A stretch of 6,018 nucleotides of DNA from Candidatus Magasanikbacteria bacterium CG_4_10_14_0_2_um_filter_41_10 (GCA_002792995.1 PFPJ01000056.1:1-6018), one strand, 5' to 3'; counted from the stretch's first letter, positions 1 to 5,072 are shown. Made by a program: numbers and translations. The notes: generated from the sequence alone by a model not told the origin.

Positions 1-3
1 CGA

Positions 4-93
4 GGAGGAGTCGCATAGTGGCCTAGTGCGTTCGCCTGGAAAGCGGATATAGCCGTAAGGTTATCGCGAGTTCGAATCTCGCCTCCTCCGCCA
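4..93 (+). tRNA. tRNA-Ser (anticodon GGA), CCA encoded
   Basis: A complete type II tRNA can be folded. The acceptor stem pairs GGAGGAG (4-10) with CTCCTCC (83-89), followed by discriminator G90 and an encoded CCA (91-93). The anticodon stem is 31-35 with 43-47, and the loop CTGGAAA puts the anticodon GGA at 38-40, which reads UCC and UCU. The long variable arm (about 48-65) is typical of Ser and Leu tRNAs. The T arm is GCGAG, loop TTCGAAT, CTCGC (66-82). The D region has a short GCA/TGC stem and is almost identical to that of the next tRNA, so the two serine genes look like paralogues. No promoter is visible because the window starts 3 bases upstream. Confidence 0.97.
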
Positions 94-100
94 AGGCTAA

Positions 101-117
101 AAATATCAGAGATATTT
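101..117 (+). other. Hairpin in the spacer between the two serine tRNAs
   Basis: AAATATC (101-107) and GATATTT (111-117) form a perfect 7-bp stem around the triplet AGA. A second small hairpin follows, TTGCT/AGCAA (123-127 and 131-135) with loop AAA. No T-tract follows either one and no good promoter is seen in the 49-base spacer. The two tRNAs are therefore probably co-transcribed, with these hairpins lying in the processed spacer. The processing role is inference. Confidence 0.45.
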
Positions 118-142
118 ACAAATTGCTAAAAGCAAACACACA

Positions 143-232
143 GGAGAGGTCGCATAGTGGCCGAGTGCAGCAGTTTACTAAACTGCCGTGGGGTCAAACT
201 CACCAAGGGTTCGAATCCCTTCCTCTCCGCCA
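143..232 (+). tRNA. tRNA-Ser with apparent anticodon ACT, CCA encoded
   Basis: All arms of a type II serine tRNA are intact. The acceptor stem is GGAGAGG (143-149) with CCTCTCC (222-228), then discriminator G229 and encoded CCA (230-232). The anticodon stem is GCAGT (170-174) with ACTGC (182-186). The variable arm is about 188-204, and the T arm is AAGGG, TTCGAAT, CCCTT (205-221). The anticodon loop TTACTAA (175-181) has the required U33 and places A177-C178-T179 at positions 34-36, where bacterial AGY-reading tRNAs have GCT. The 5' part (150-168) matches the preceding tRNA-Ser(GGA) at nearly every base. A34 in a serine AGY tRNA is very unusual. The structure argues for a working gene, but a sequencing error or strain-level mutation at 177 cannot be excluded. 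Confidence 0.93.
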
Positions 233-243
233 TTGACAAACTC

Positions 244-321
244 GGTGCTGAAAGCACCAGGATTGGCAATGTGGGGGATTCGAAGTTTATCCCAGGATGG
301 GGAAATCCCTCCCTCCCCGCA
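244..321 (+). pseudogene. Decayed tRNA-Ser-like 3' half with an insertion in the T loop
   Basis: A relic resembling the second half of a serine tRNA. Hairpin GGTGCT/AGCACC (244-249, 253-258) around GAA looks like a shrunken anticodon arm. GGGGATTCGA (274-283) looks like the 5' side of a T arm. After about 20 extra bases (284-303), AATCCCTCCCTCCCCGCA (304-321) resembles the end of the upstream serine tRNA, which reads AATCCCTTCCTCTCCGCCA. If the extra bases are removed, a normal T arm forms: GGGGA, TTCGAAA, TCCCT. No 5' acceptor strand is found, and a full-length gene would overlap the preceding tRNA, so it cannot be functional. It could be a remnant of a third tandem tRNA, or merely a C-rich terminator. 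Confidence 0.45.
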
Positions 322-327
322 TTTTTT
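298..327 (+). terminator. Possible rho-independent terminator of the tRNA-Ser unit
   Basis: TGGGG (298-302) can pair with CCCCG (315-319) across a 12-base loop, and six T residues follow at 322-327. The stem is short and the loop large, so this is a modest candidate. Its location after the tRNA pair and before the next gene is appropriate. It overlaps the tRNA-like relic, so the relic may have been kept for this role. Confidence 0.4.
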
Positions 328-374
328 GACCAAAAACAAACCATCCCGGGTAGTTTCACTTTAATACGATAAGA

Positions 375-380
375 TATAAA
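375..380 (+). promoter_or_regulatory. Candidate -10 box for the unknown gene
   Basis: TATAAA at 375-380 would start transcription near 387, seven bases before the ATG at 394. The -35 side is weak: TTTCAC at 354-359 is only 15 bases away. No Shine-Dalgarno sequence precedes the ATG. Confidence 0.3.
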
Positions 381-393
381 TAGAACCAAAGCT

Positions 394-1707
394 ATGAAAG
401 AGCTTTATGACTTACTAAATAGAAAGAAATTAACATCATTTAAGAAAATTTCCCAATTCTGCTTCGAATTTCCTATAGAGGATGTAATAGAAACGACAAC
501 AGAAGCTTTAGTCTCTACTCATACACATAATCTGAATAAGCCTCCTGCTTCGCCCTTTAATTTTTCAGCATCAATATCTTTAAGTGGTAGTGATTACCCA
601 TGTGCATCACCAACGTGCAGAATTAAAAATGTTTCTGCTCTTACGCAATTCTCAACTATCTATTCAACTAGCACAACAATCTATAACCCGTTTGATTTTG
701 TTTATTTTTTAATAAATCCTGAAGCAAAACGATTTAGTTTTAACGAAATGGCAGTTAGGAATGATGCTTTTGTTGGATTCATGATTGCTTATGAATATAG
801 GCCCCTAATTGAAGCAGAGATATTAAGGTTTTCAAGAACAATAAATATAATTTGCAATAATTGCAAAAAGAAGAGAGATATGCAGCTAAAATTGGTGGAA
901 AATAAACTTTATGCACTTTCTAAAGAACAATTGTTTCCATTATTTAAAGATATTGTACGTTTGGAAATAAACAAAAAAAGGAAATTTTTTCATCTTGCGG
1001 GTATAGACACTTTAGTTGGTGAAGATGCATTTTTTCACTATAAAACCTTTCCAAAATATTTAATTGATGCTAAAGGAAAAACAATAACAGATATAAGAAA
1101 ACTTAGATTTAACAATCCTCTTGTTAGTGGGTTTTTTAAGGATGCCATAGATAGTTTAATGTTTCAAAAAGTTGGAGATATTGAGCAAATAACAAAAACC
1201 TATTTAACAAACAGTTTATTTGAAAGAAAACTATTAGAGAGTGTAGGAAATGTTACCGACGAAAAGGTATTGAATTTCTTTTTAGATGAAATACCTGTCG
1301 TTCAAAAACTTCCTTACAATAGGATTCTAGAAATGCGAACGAAGCATTTTAGTGAATTCGAATCTTTTCAGAATGCAGTTTCAGAGATTATGAAAAAAGC
1401 TAAAGATTTTAATACACAGGATGAATTTAATGAATTTTCAAAAAGACAATTAGACAAAAATCTTAAAGATTTAAAAAAAATACAAGATGAACAAAGAAAG
1501 AAAAGTTTATTGACCGGTTTCATTCATGGGTCATTCTTGGGTGCCAGTTTGGTTATTTCATTAGCAACAAATAATCAAATCCCATCGATTTTAAGTGTCG
1601 CTCAAGCAACAATGGCCTGTAAAGAGATAATCACAGACGCTGAAGAAACACAAAAAGCTCTTGAACGAAGCCCATTATATTTTTATTTTAGACTGTCTAA
1701 ACTTTAA
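394..1707 (+). CDS. Hypothetical protein, 437 aa, with two Cys pairs and a charged helical C-terminal part
   Basis: I do not recognise the family, and no function is assigned. The N-terminal part (to about residue 165) is mixed alpha/beta. It holds two Cys pairs, C70-x4-C75 and C154-x2-C157, the second followed by a KKKR run, which together could bind a zinc ion. The middle (about 170-315) is Lys- and Phe-rich without a clear motif. Residues 320-370 are strongly charged and helical, possibly a coiled coil. A Gly/Ser-containing hydrophobic stretch follows at 372-391 and could be a membrane helix or buried helix. The protein ends SPLYFYFRLSKL, after which TAA is directly followed by TAG. Codons are very AT-rich compared with the hydrolase at 3732. 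The gene stands alone between tRNA genes and a regulatory gap, a position typical of accessory genes. The ATG at 394 has no Shine-Dalgarno; a later start is possible. Confidence 0.85.
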   Translation: MKELYDLLNRKKLTSFKKISQFCFEFPIEDVIETTTEALVSTHTHNLNKPPASPFNFSASISLSGSDYPCASPTCRIKNVSALTQFSTIYSTSTTIYNPFDFVYFLINPEAKRFSFNEMAVRNDAFVGFMIAYEYRPLIEAEILRFSRTINIICNNCKKKRDMQLKLVENKLYALSKEQLFPLFKDIVRLEINKKRKFFHLAGIDTLVGEDAFFHYKTFPKYLIDAKGKTITDIRKLRFNNPLVSGFFKDAIDSLMFQKVGDIEQITKTYLTNSLFERKLLESVGNVTDEKVLNFFLDEIPVVQKLPYNRILEMRTKHFSEFESFQNAVSEIMKKAKDFNTQDEFNEFSKRQLDKNLKDLKKIQDEQRKKSLLTGFIHGSFLGASLVISLATNNQIPSILSVAQATMACKEIITDAEETQKALERSPLYFYFRLSKL

Positions 1708-1747
1708 TAGTATGTATAAAAGGTTTCAGTTAGTTTCCACATACTAT
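1707..1747. repeat. Perfect 9-bp inverted repeat after the unknown gene
   Basis: ATAGTATGT (1707-1715) and ACATACTAT (1739-1747) are exact reverse complements around a 23-base loop. The stem begins at the last base of the stop codon. It is AT-rich and has no T-tract, so it is a poor rho-independent terminator. It may still protect the 3' end of the transcript or serve as a protein-binding site. Confidence 0.5.
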
Positions 1748-1778
1748 CCGCATTTTGATTATATACAAATTTCTGGTT

Positions 1779-1825
1779 TGTTCCAGTGTTCGGGTTATAA
1801 GGACTAAGATGTTCCAGACCCGAGT
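1779..1825. promoter_or_regulatory. Direct repeat and dyad upstream of the peptidase promoter
   Basis: TGTTCCAG occurs twice, at 1779-1786 and 1810-1817, 31 bases apart (about three helical turns). GTTCGGGT (1788-1795) can pair with ACCCGAGT (1818-1825), using two wobble pairs. These lie just upstream of the -10 box at 1839, where a regulator would bind. The regulatory role is inference. Confidence 0.3.
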
Positions 1826-1835
1826 GCTCCGTAGA

Positions 1836-1844
1836 TGATATAAT
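1836..1844 (+). promoter_or_regulatory. Extended -10 promoter of the peptidase E-like gene (leaderless)
   Basis: TGATATAAT fits the extended -10 consensus TGnTATAAT exactly. Counting seven bases from its last T puts the transcription start at 1851, the A of the ATG. No recognisable -35 box is at the usual distance, as is common with extended -10 promoters. The same nine bases occur before the tRNA-Leu gene. Confidence 0.6.
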
Positions 1845-1850
1845 CGTCAT

Positions 1851-2507
1851 ATGAAACTTCTCCTCACTTCATCAGGTTTTACGAACAAAACAATTGTAAA
1901 CGCGTTTCGGGAGCTTCTTGGAAAACCTTTTTCAGAGACCGAACTTGTCTTTATACCAACTGCTGCCAATGTGGAAAGTGGTGATAAAGGCTGGCTAATT
2001 GACGACATGAATAATGCAAAGAAACTTGGTCTGAAATCTATTGATGTCGTAGATATATCTGCGCTTCCAAAAGAAATATGGGAATCGCGTATCGAAAAAG
2101 CAGATGTGATTATGGTTAGCGGAGGAAATTCCTACCACCTCGTGTACTGGATGAACAAATCAGGATTCATAGATGTATTAAACGAATGGTTGAAAACCAA
2201 AGTTTATGTAGGAATAAGTGCAGGGAGCATGGTTATGTCAAAGGATTTGTCTCTTGCGACTGCGCAAAAAATTTATCATGAAGATTTAAACCAAATAGAC
2301 ATTGAAAAAGGATTGGGATTTGTTGATTTTATTACACGACCGCATTTGAATTCTGAATGGTTTCCCTCGGCAAGGGAGGACGTACTAAAGCAACAAGCTA
2401 AAAAAATTCCTGGCCCAATATATGCGATTGATGACAATTCGGCAATTCAAGTAGTTGATGGCGAGATAGAGTTAATATCTGAAGGAAAGTGGCTCAAATT
2501 TAATTAG
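1851..2507 (+). CDS. Peptidase E-like protein (family S51, class I glutamine amidotransferase fold)
   Basis: At 218 residues it is close to the length of PepE of enteric bacteria (about 229). S51 enzymes are cytoplasmic serine peptidases; characterised PepE removes N-terminal Asp from dipeptides, and cyanophycinases are relatives. Visible motifs are MVSGGNSYHL with G91-G92-N93, which in the family shapes the active-site and oxyanion region, and the nucleophile elbow GISAGS with S123 as the likely catalytic serine (codon AGT). H165 in RPHLN is the likely catalytic histidine, and an acidic pair D194-D195 in AIDDNSA lies near where the family has its third residue. Exact substrate specificity cannot be read. 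The start is supported by a -10 box placed to give a leaderless message; no Shine-Dalgarno is present. It is 53 bases from the cupin gene and does not overlap it. Confidence 0.92.
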   Translation: MKLLLTSSGFTNKTIVNAFRELLGKPFSETELVFIPTAANVESGDKGWLIDDMNNAKKLGLKSIDVVDISALPKEIWESRIEKADVIMVSGGNSYHLVYWMNKSGFIDVLNEWLKTKVYVGISAGSMVMSKDLSLATAQKIYHEDLNQIDIEKGLGFVDFITRPHLNSEWFPSAREDVLKQQAKKIPGPIYAIDDNSAIQVVDGEIELISEGKWLKFN

Positions 2508-2548
2508 ATAGGTTCCAATATTTTTCCACTTTCTCCACAGAAACTTAA

Positions 2549-2557
2549 TGATATACA
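2549..2557 (+). promoter_or_regulatory. Candidate extended -10 box of the cupin gene
   Basis: TGATATACA resembles the extended -10 element TGnTATAAT and ends three bases before the ATG at 2561. This spacing is tighter than usual: a standard start site would fall at about 2564. Transcription would have to begin slightly early for the ATG to be included, or the true box is shifted. No Shine-Dalgarno is present. Confidence 0.35.
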
Positions 2558-2560
2558 ATC

Positions 2561-2851
2561 ATGAGCGACTCCATATATAAAAAAACTCATAAAATTTCGA
2601 CGGGAAAATTTGGTTCATGCGAGGTTTATTATATGAAACCGGGAACAATAGAAAAGAAACATTATCACGATGGCATTGAAATAGTGTATGTGTTAAAGGG
2701 TAACTGCAAAACACATAAAGAAGGAAATACGTATACTTATAAAAAGGGTGAAATTCATGAGGTAATCAATGATTCGAACGAAGAACTCGTCTTTGTGTGC
2801 CTTACGATTCCTCCTGAATCTTTGAAAAATACCCATTATATTAAGGAATAA
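2561..2851 (+). CDS. Small single-domain cupin protein
   Basis: A 96-residue protein consisting only of one cupin beta-barrel. Cupin motif 1 is seen as G28-x5-H34-Y-H36-x3-E40-x6-G47. Motif 2 is seen as G55...G63-E-I-H66-x3-N70. H34, H36, E40 and H66 are the expected metal ligands, so a bound divalent metal is likely. Small cupins of this kind serve as isomerases, dioxygenases or ligand-binding domains, and the sequence does not say which. There is no signal peptide, so it is probably cytosolic. It sits between the peptidase and an alpha/beta hydrolase in the same direction, with 39 bases before the next gene. Shared transcription with that gene is possible, since no terminator is visible in between. 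Confidence 0.9.
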   Translation: MSDSIYKKTHKISTGKFGSCEVYYMKPGTIEKKHYHDGIEIVYVLKGNCKTHKEGNTYTYKKGEIHEVINDSNEELVFVCLTIPPESLKNTHYIKE

Positions 2852-2856
2852 AAAAT

Positions 2857-2862
2857 TACAAT
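2857..2862 (+). promoter_or_regulatory. Weak candidate -10 box before the alpha/beta hydrolase gene
   Basis: TACAAT lies six bases after the cupin stop codon and would start transcription near 2869, about 22 bases before the ATG at 2891. No convincing -35 box accompanies it, so read-through from the cupin gene is an equally good explanation. Confidence 0.25.
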
Positions 2863-2890
2863 ACTGTCTTTCCTTGGTGCATCATGAATA

Positions 2891-3640
2891 ATGACAATAA
2901 TCACTAAACCCATTATGGATATAAAATCAGTTTCGATTCCAGTTAAATCCGAAAAATTATCAGGACTACTTTTCACCCCAAAATCATTAGGGGTTCAAAA
3001 ACTTCCATCAATTCTCATATTCCACGGTCGAGGAAGTAATAAAAAGCGTTATGTAGACAGAGCACAAGCTCTAGCTAAAAAAGGATTTATAACTCTCATA
3101 TTTGATTTTCGTGGATGTGGAGAAAGTGGTGGAGACTTTAGGAAGCAAACGATAGCAATGGGTTTTGAAGATGCGGAAGCTGGATTTGAGTTTTTAAAAA
3201 ATCAATCGTTGTGCGACAGAAATAAAATAGGTGTTTTAGGAGGTAGTTTTGGTGGATATCAAGCAGCACTTCTTTCAAGTAAATATTCGATTGCCTCATT
3301 AATTCTTGCTTCTCCTGCAGTTTATCAGGATGAGTGGTGGGGTGCTACTCCAGAATCAATTGATTCTAAACGAATAGAGATATATAAACATCAATCTGGT
3401 TTTGATAAAACAAAAGCAATAAAAGCGATTCGTAAATACCCTGGACAGATTCTTATTATTGAGCATGAAAGAGATGATGTTATTCCCAAGGAGATTATCG
3501 AGGCATATTGGCAAAATACTTTAAGAGCTAAATTGAAAGAAAAGAAAGTAATTATTGGCGCTCCCCATGCTTTATATGAAAAAAAATTCCTTGATCGATC
3601 CACCCAAATAGTTATTGCATGGTTTATGCGCACATTATAA
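2891..3640 (+). CDS. Alpha/beta hydrolase, cytosolic, prolyl-oligopeptidase/dienelactone-hydrolase-like
   Basis: A 249-residue alpha/beta-hydrolase with all expected landmarks. The strand ILIFHGRGSN has H45-G46 at the oxyanion site, followed by FDFRGCGESGG. The nucleophile elbow GGSFGG has S119 (codon AGT) as catalytic serine. The acid loop EHERDDVIP gives D195 as the likely acid, and GAPHALYE gives H226 as the catalytic histidine. Probable activity is ester or peptide-bond hydrolysis; the substrate is not predictable. There is no signal peptide or membrane segment. M1 lacks a Shine-Dalgarno sequence. M9 (position 2915), where the conserved-looking DIKSVSIPVKSE strand begins, is a reasonable alternative start. 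A shorter reading-frame-shifted ATG at 2884 is not used. It lies downstream of the cupin, and 91 bases separate it from the next hydrolase, which has its own promoter. Confidence 0.92.
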   Translation: MTIITKPIMDIKSVSIPVKSEKLSGLLFTPKSLGVQKLPSILIFHGRGSNKKRYVDRAQALAKKGFITLIFDFRGCGESGGDFRKQTIAMGFEDAEAGFEFLKNQSLCDRNKIGVLGGSFGGYQAALLSSKYSIASLILASPAVYQDEWWGATPESIDSKRIEIYKHQSGFDKTKAIKAIRKYPGQILIIEHERDDVIPKEIIEAYWQNTLRAKLKEKKVIIGAPHALYEKKFLDRSTQIVIAWFMRTL

Positions 3641-3692
3641 GGATTGCCCTGCTCAACACCTGCCCTGTATTCAGGAAAATTGAAAAGAAATA

Positions 3693-3722
3693 TTCTCAAC
3701 TATCTTCATAATTTGCTATACT
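3693..3722 (+). promoter_or_regulatory. Promoter of the membrane-anchored hydrolase gene
   Basis: TTCTCA (3693-3698, four of six consensus bases) is followed after 18 bases by TATACT (3717-3722), with TG at 3714-3715 forming an extended -10. The predicted start site is about 3729, three bases before the ATG, so the transcript would be essentially leaderless. Confidence 0.55.
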
Positions 3723-3731
3723 GCTTCTGAT

Positions 3732-4763
3732 ATGCATGCTCGAGTGGTCCCCACTCTCATTTTCACCGCAAGTATTCTTCTCAATATCATTCTCGCAGGA
3801 GGTATGTACTATTTGTATCTGCAAGTACAAGGGAGACAAGTCTCACCGGTTCCTGAGACTGAAATAACAGTGCTTCCTTTGCAAAAGTATTCATACCCGA
3901 ATTTGAAAGAGGCAATGTATCTTCCGGAAACTATTACATTCGGTCCAATCCAAGATGAAGAAGATTTTTATGTGACACGATTATTCACCTATGAAGTTGA
4001 AGGATTGACCGTGAGTGGTATTGCCCATCTTCCGGTTGAAGCAGGAGATTATCCGGTCATCATTATGGTTCGTGGATATGTCGACAAGGAGATATATACC
4101 CCCGGGGTGGGAAGCAACCCGTCTGCAAGATATTTTGCTCAAAATGGATTTATTGCTCTTGCGCCGGATCGACTGGGGTATGGCACCTCTGATGAGGCGC
4201 CACCTATTGATTTTGCAGATCGGCTCTTGGCGTATCCAACCATACTCCAACTACTTGCAAATGTTAAAAAAATAAATACATCGTTAGGCAATGTTGAAAG
4301 TCCTGCTCAGGCCGATCAAGATGCGGTTGGCATGTGGGCGCATAGCAACGGTGGGCAGATCGCGCTCAGTGTTCTCGAACTGTCACGCCAGGAAATTCCA
4401 ACCGTTTTGTGGGCGCCAGTATCGAAGCCATTTCCCTACTCAGTGTTGTACTATACCGATGAATTTGATGATCATGGAAAGTATATTCGAAGTGCAATTG
4501 CAAAATTTGAAGGAGCGTATGATGTTGAGAAATATTCCCTTTCCAACTATCTTGACTGGATCAACTCGCCAATACAGCTTCACCAGGGTGGTGCTGACGA
4601 TGCGGTACCACAAAAATGGTCAAAGGAACTCTCCGATACACTTACTTTGCTTGAGAAAGATATCGAGTATTTTACCTATCCAACATCCGATCATAATATG
4701 GTTCCGGATTGGGGAAAAGCTGCGCAATCTTCGCTTCAATTTTTTGAAGAAAAGCTAAAGTAA
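3732..4763 (+). CDS. Membrane-anchored alpha/beta hydrolase (prolyl oligopeptidase-like, S9 type)
   Basis: A 343-residue protein. Residues 8-28 (TLIFTASILLNIILAGG and on) form one hydrophobic segment after a short basic N-terminus. It has no lipobox Cys, so it should act as an uncleaved signal anchor holding the enzyme outside the membrane. A linker to about residue 60 precedes the catalytic domain. The domain has MVRGYV (R114-G115) at the oxyanion position, where most relatives have HG, then DRLGYGTSD and the elbow WAHSNGG with S205 (codon AGC). GGADDAVP gives D289 as the likely acid, and TSDHNM gives H321 as the catalytic histidine. The triad is complete, so hydrolase activity is likely, probably on peptides or esters outside the cell; the substrate is unknown. 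Codons are richer in G+C than in the other genes. The start is supported by the promoter and the position of the anchor. Confidence 0.92.
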   Translation: MHARVVPTLIFTASILLNIILAGGMYYLYLQVQGRQVSPVPETEITVLPLQKYSYPNLKEAMYLPETITFGPIQDEEDFYVTRLFTYEVEGLTVSGIAHLPVEAGDYPVIIMVRGYVDKEIYTPGVGSNPSARYFAQNGFIALAPDRLGYGTSDEAPPIDFADRLLAYPTILQLLANVKKINTSLGNVESPAQADQDAVGMWAHSNGGQIALSVLELSRQEIPTVLWAPVSKPFPYSVLYYTDEFDDHGKYIRSAIAKFEGAYDVEKYSLSNYLDWINSPIQLHQGGADDAVPQKWSKELSDTLTLLEKDIEYFTYPTSDHNMVPDWGKAAQSSLQFFEEKLK

Positions 4764-4779
4764 ATAACGTTTACAAAAT

Positions 4780-4806
4780 GAGATTCCTGCCTCCGCAGGA
4801 ATGACA
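4780..4806. repeat. Palindromic intergenic repeat (REP-like)
   Basis: ATTCCTGC (4783-4790) and GCAGGAAT (4795-4802) form a perfect 8-bp stem around CTCC, framed by GAG and GACA. Palindromes of the form ATTCCTGC..GCAGGAATGACA are familiar dispersed intergenic elements in many bacteria. Only one copy is in this window, so its repeat status is from prior knowledge. It lies 16 bases after the hydrolase stop codon and could stabilise the 3' end of that transcript; there is no T-tract for a classical terminator. Confidence 0.6.
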
Positions 4807-4847
4807 ATAAGTTCAATTGAAACTGCTTATCGTAGCGGTTCAACTAT

Positions 4848-4856
4848 TGATATAAT
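4848..4856 (+). promoter_or_regulatory. Extended -10 promoter of tRNA-Leu
   Basis: TGATATAAT is a perfect extended -10 element, identical to the one before the peptidase gene. The predicted start site near 4863 leaves a 7-base 5' leader before the tRNA. A -35 box is not evident at 16-18 bases. Confidence 0.65.
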
Positions 4857-4869
4857 ATACTCTTGATAA

Positions 4870-4953
4870 GCCGGAGTGGCGGAATTGGCAGACGCGCAGG
4901 TTTTAGGAACCTGTATCCGCAAGGATGTGGAGGTTCAAGTCCTCTCTCCGGCA
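4870..4953 (+). tRNA. tRNA-Leu (anticodon TAG), CCA not encoded
   Basis: The acceptor stem pairs GCCGGAG (4870-4876) with CTCCGGC (4946-4952), and A4953 is the discriminator expected for leucine. The anticodon stem is CAGGT/ACCTG (4897-4901, 4909-4913), with loop TTTAGGA giving anticodon TAG (4904-4906), which reads CUA and CUG. The variable arm is ATCC GCAA GGAT. The T arm is GGAGG, TTCAAGT, CCTCT (4929-4945). The bases after the discriminator are CAG, not CCA, so CCA must be added enzymatically, unlike the two serine tRNAs here. It has its own promoter. Confidence 0.97.
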
Positions 4954-5040
4954 CAGAGGTTAAAATTAAGTAGAGGTTTTCCGAATTACCTTTGATCATT
5001 GAGACTAACTCGCTCTAAGCCTCGCTCGTCGCATCGACAA

Positions 5041-5072
5041 GTGCAAGTTGAGCAAGCCCTATCTCCAGCACA
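5041..5072 (+). pseudogene. Diverged copy of the tRNA-Leu 3' end
   Basis: Positions 5041-5072 align with 4927-4955 of the tRNA-Leu locus. GTGCAAGTT matches GTGGAGGTT at 7 of 9 bases, a 3-base insertion GAG follows, CAAG is identical, and CCCTATCTCCAGCACA matches TCCTCTCTCCGGCACA at 13 of 16. That is 24 of 29 aligned bases, including the unusual GCACA ending. Just upstream GTCG/CGAC (about 5028-5038) could be a remnant of a variable arm. No matching 5' acceptor strand was found and the T arm is broken by the insertion, so it is non-functional as a tRNA. Confidence 0.55.

Noticed and set aside
233..238. TTGACA directly after the second serine tRNA, as a -35 box
   Set aside because: No -10 box occurs at 16-18 bases; the bases there are G+C-rich and inside the tRNA-like hairpin region.
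157..372. Plus-strand open frame of 71 codons starting inside the second serine tRNA
   Set aside because: It begins within a tRNA gene and runs through the relic and terminator; no promoter or recognisable protein features.
126..389. Minus-strand open frame of 87 codons across the serine tRNA and relic
   Set aside because: It is antisense to an intact tRNA, and its ERKGFEP-type peptide is the usual false translation of a serine tRNA T arm.
3645..3667. Two TGCCCTG repeats 16 bases apart as a possible CRISPR or iteron
   Set aside because: Only two short units with no further copies; likely chance, and the following CCTG/CAGG hairpin is too short to be a terminator.
3391..3699. Minus-strand open frame opposite the first alpha/beta hydrolase
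   Set aside because: It overlaps the conserved acid and histidine motifs of the + strand gene and shows no protein features of its own.
4015..4758. Alternative frames inside the membrane-anchored hydrolase
   Set aside because: The frame from 3732 carries an anchor and a full catalytic triad; the others are shadows.
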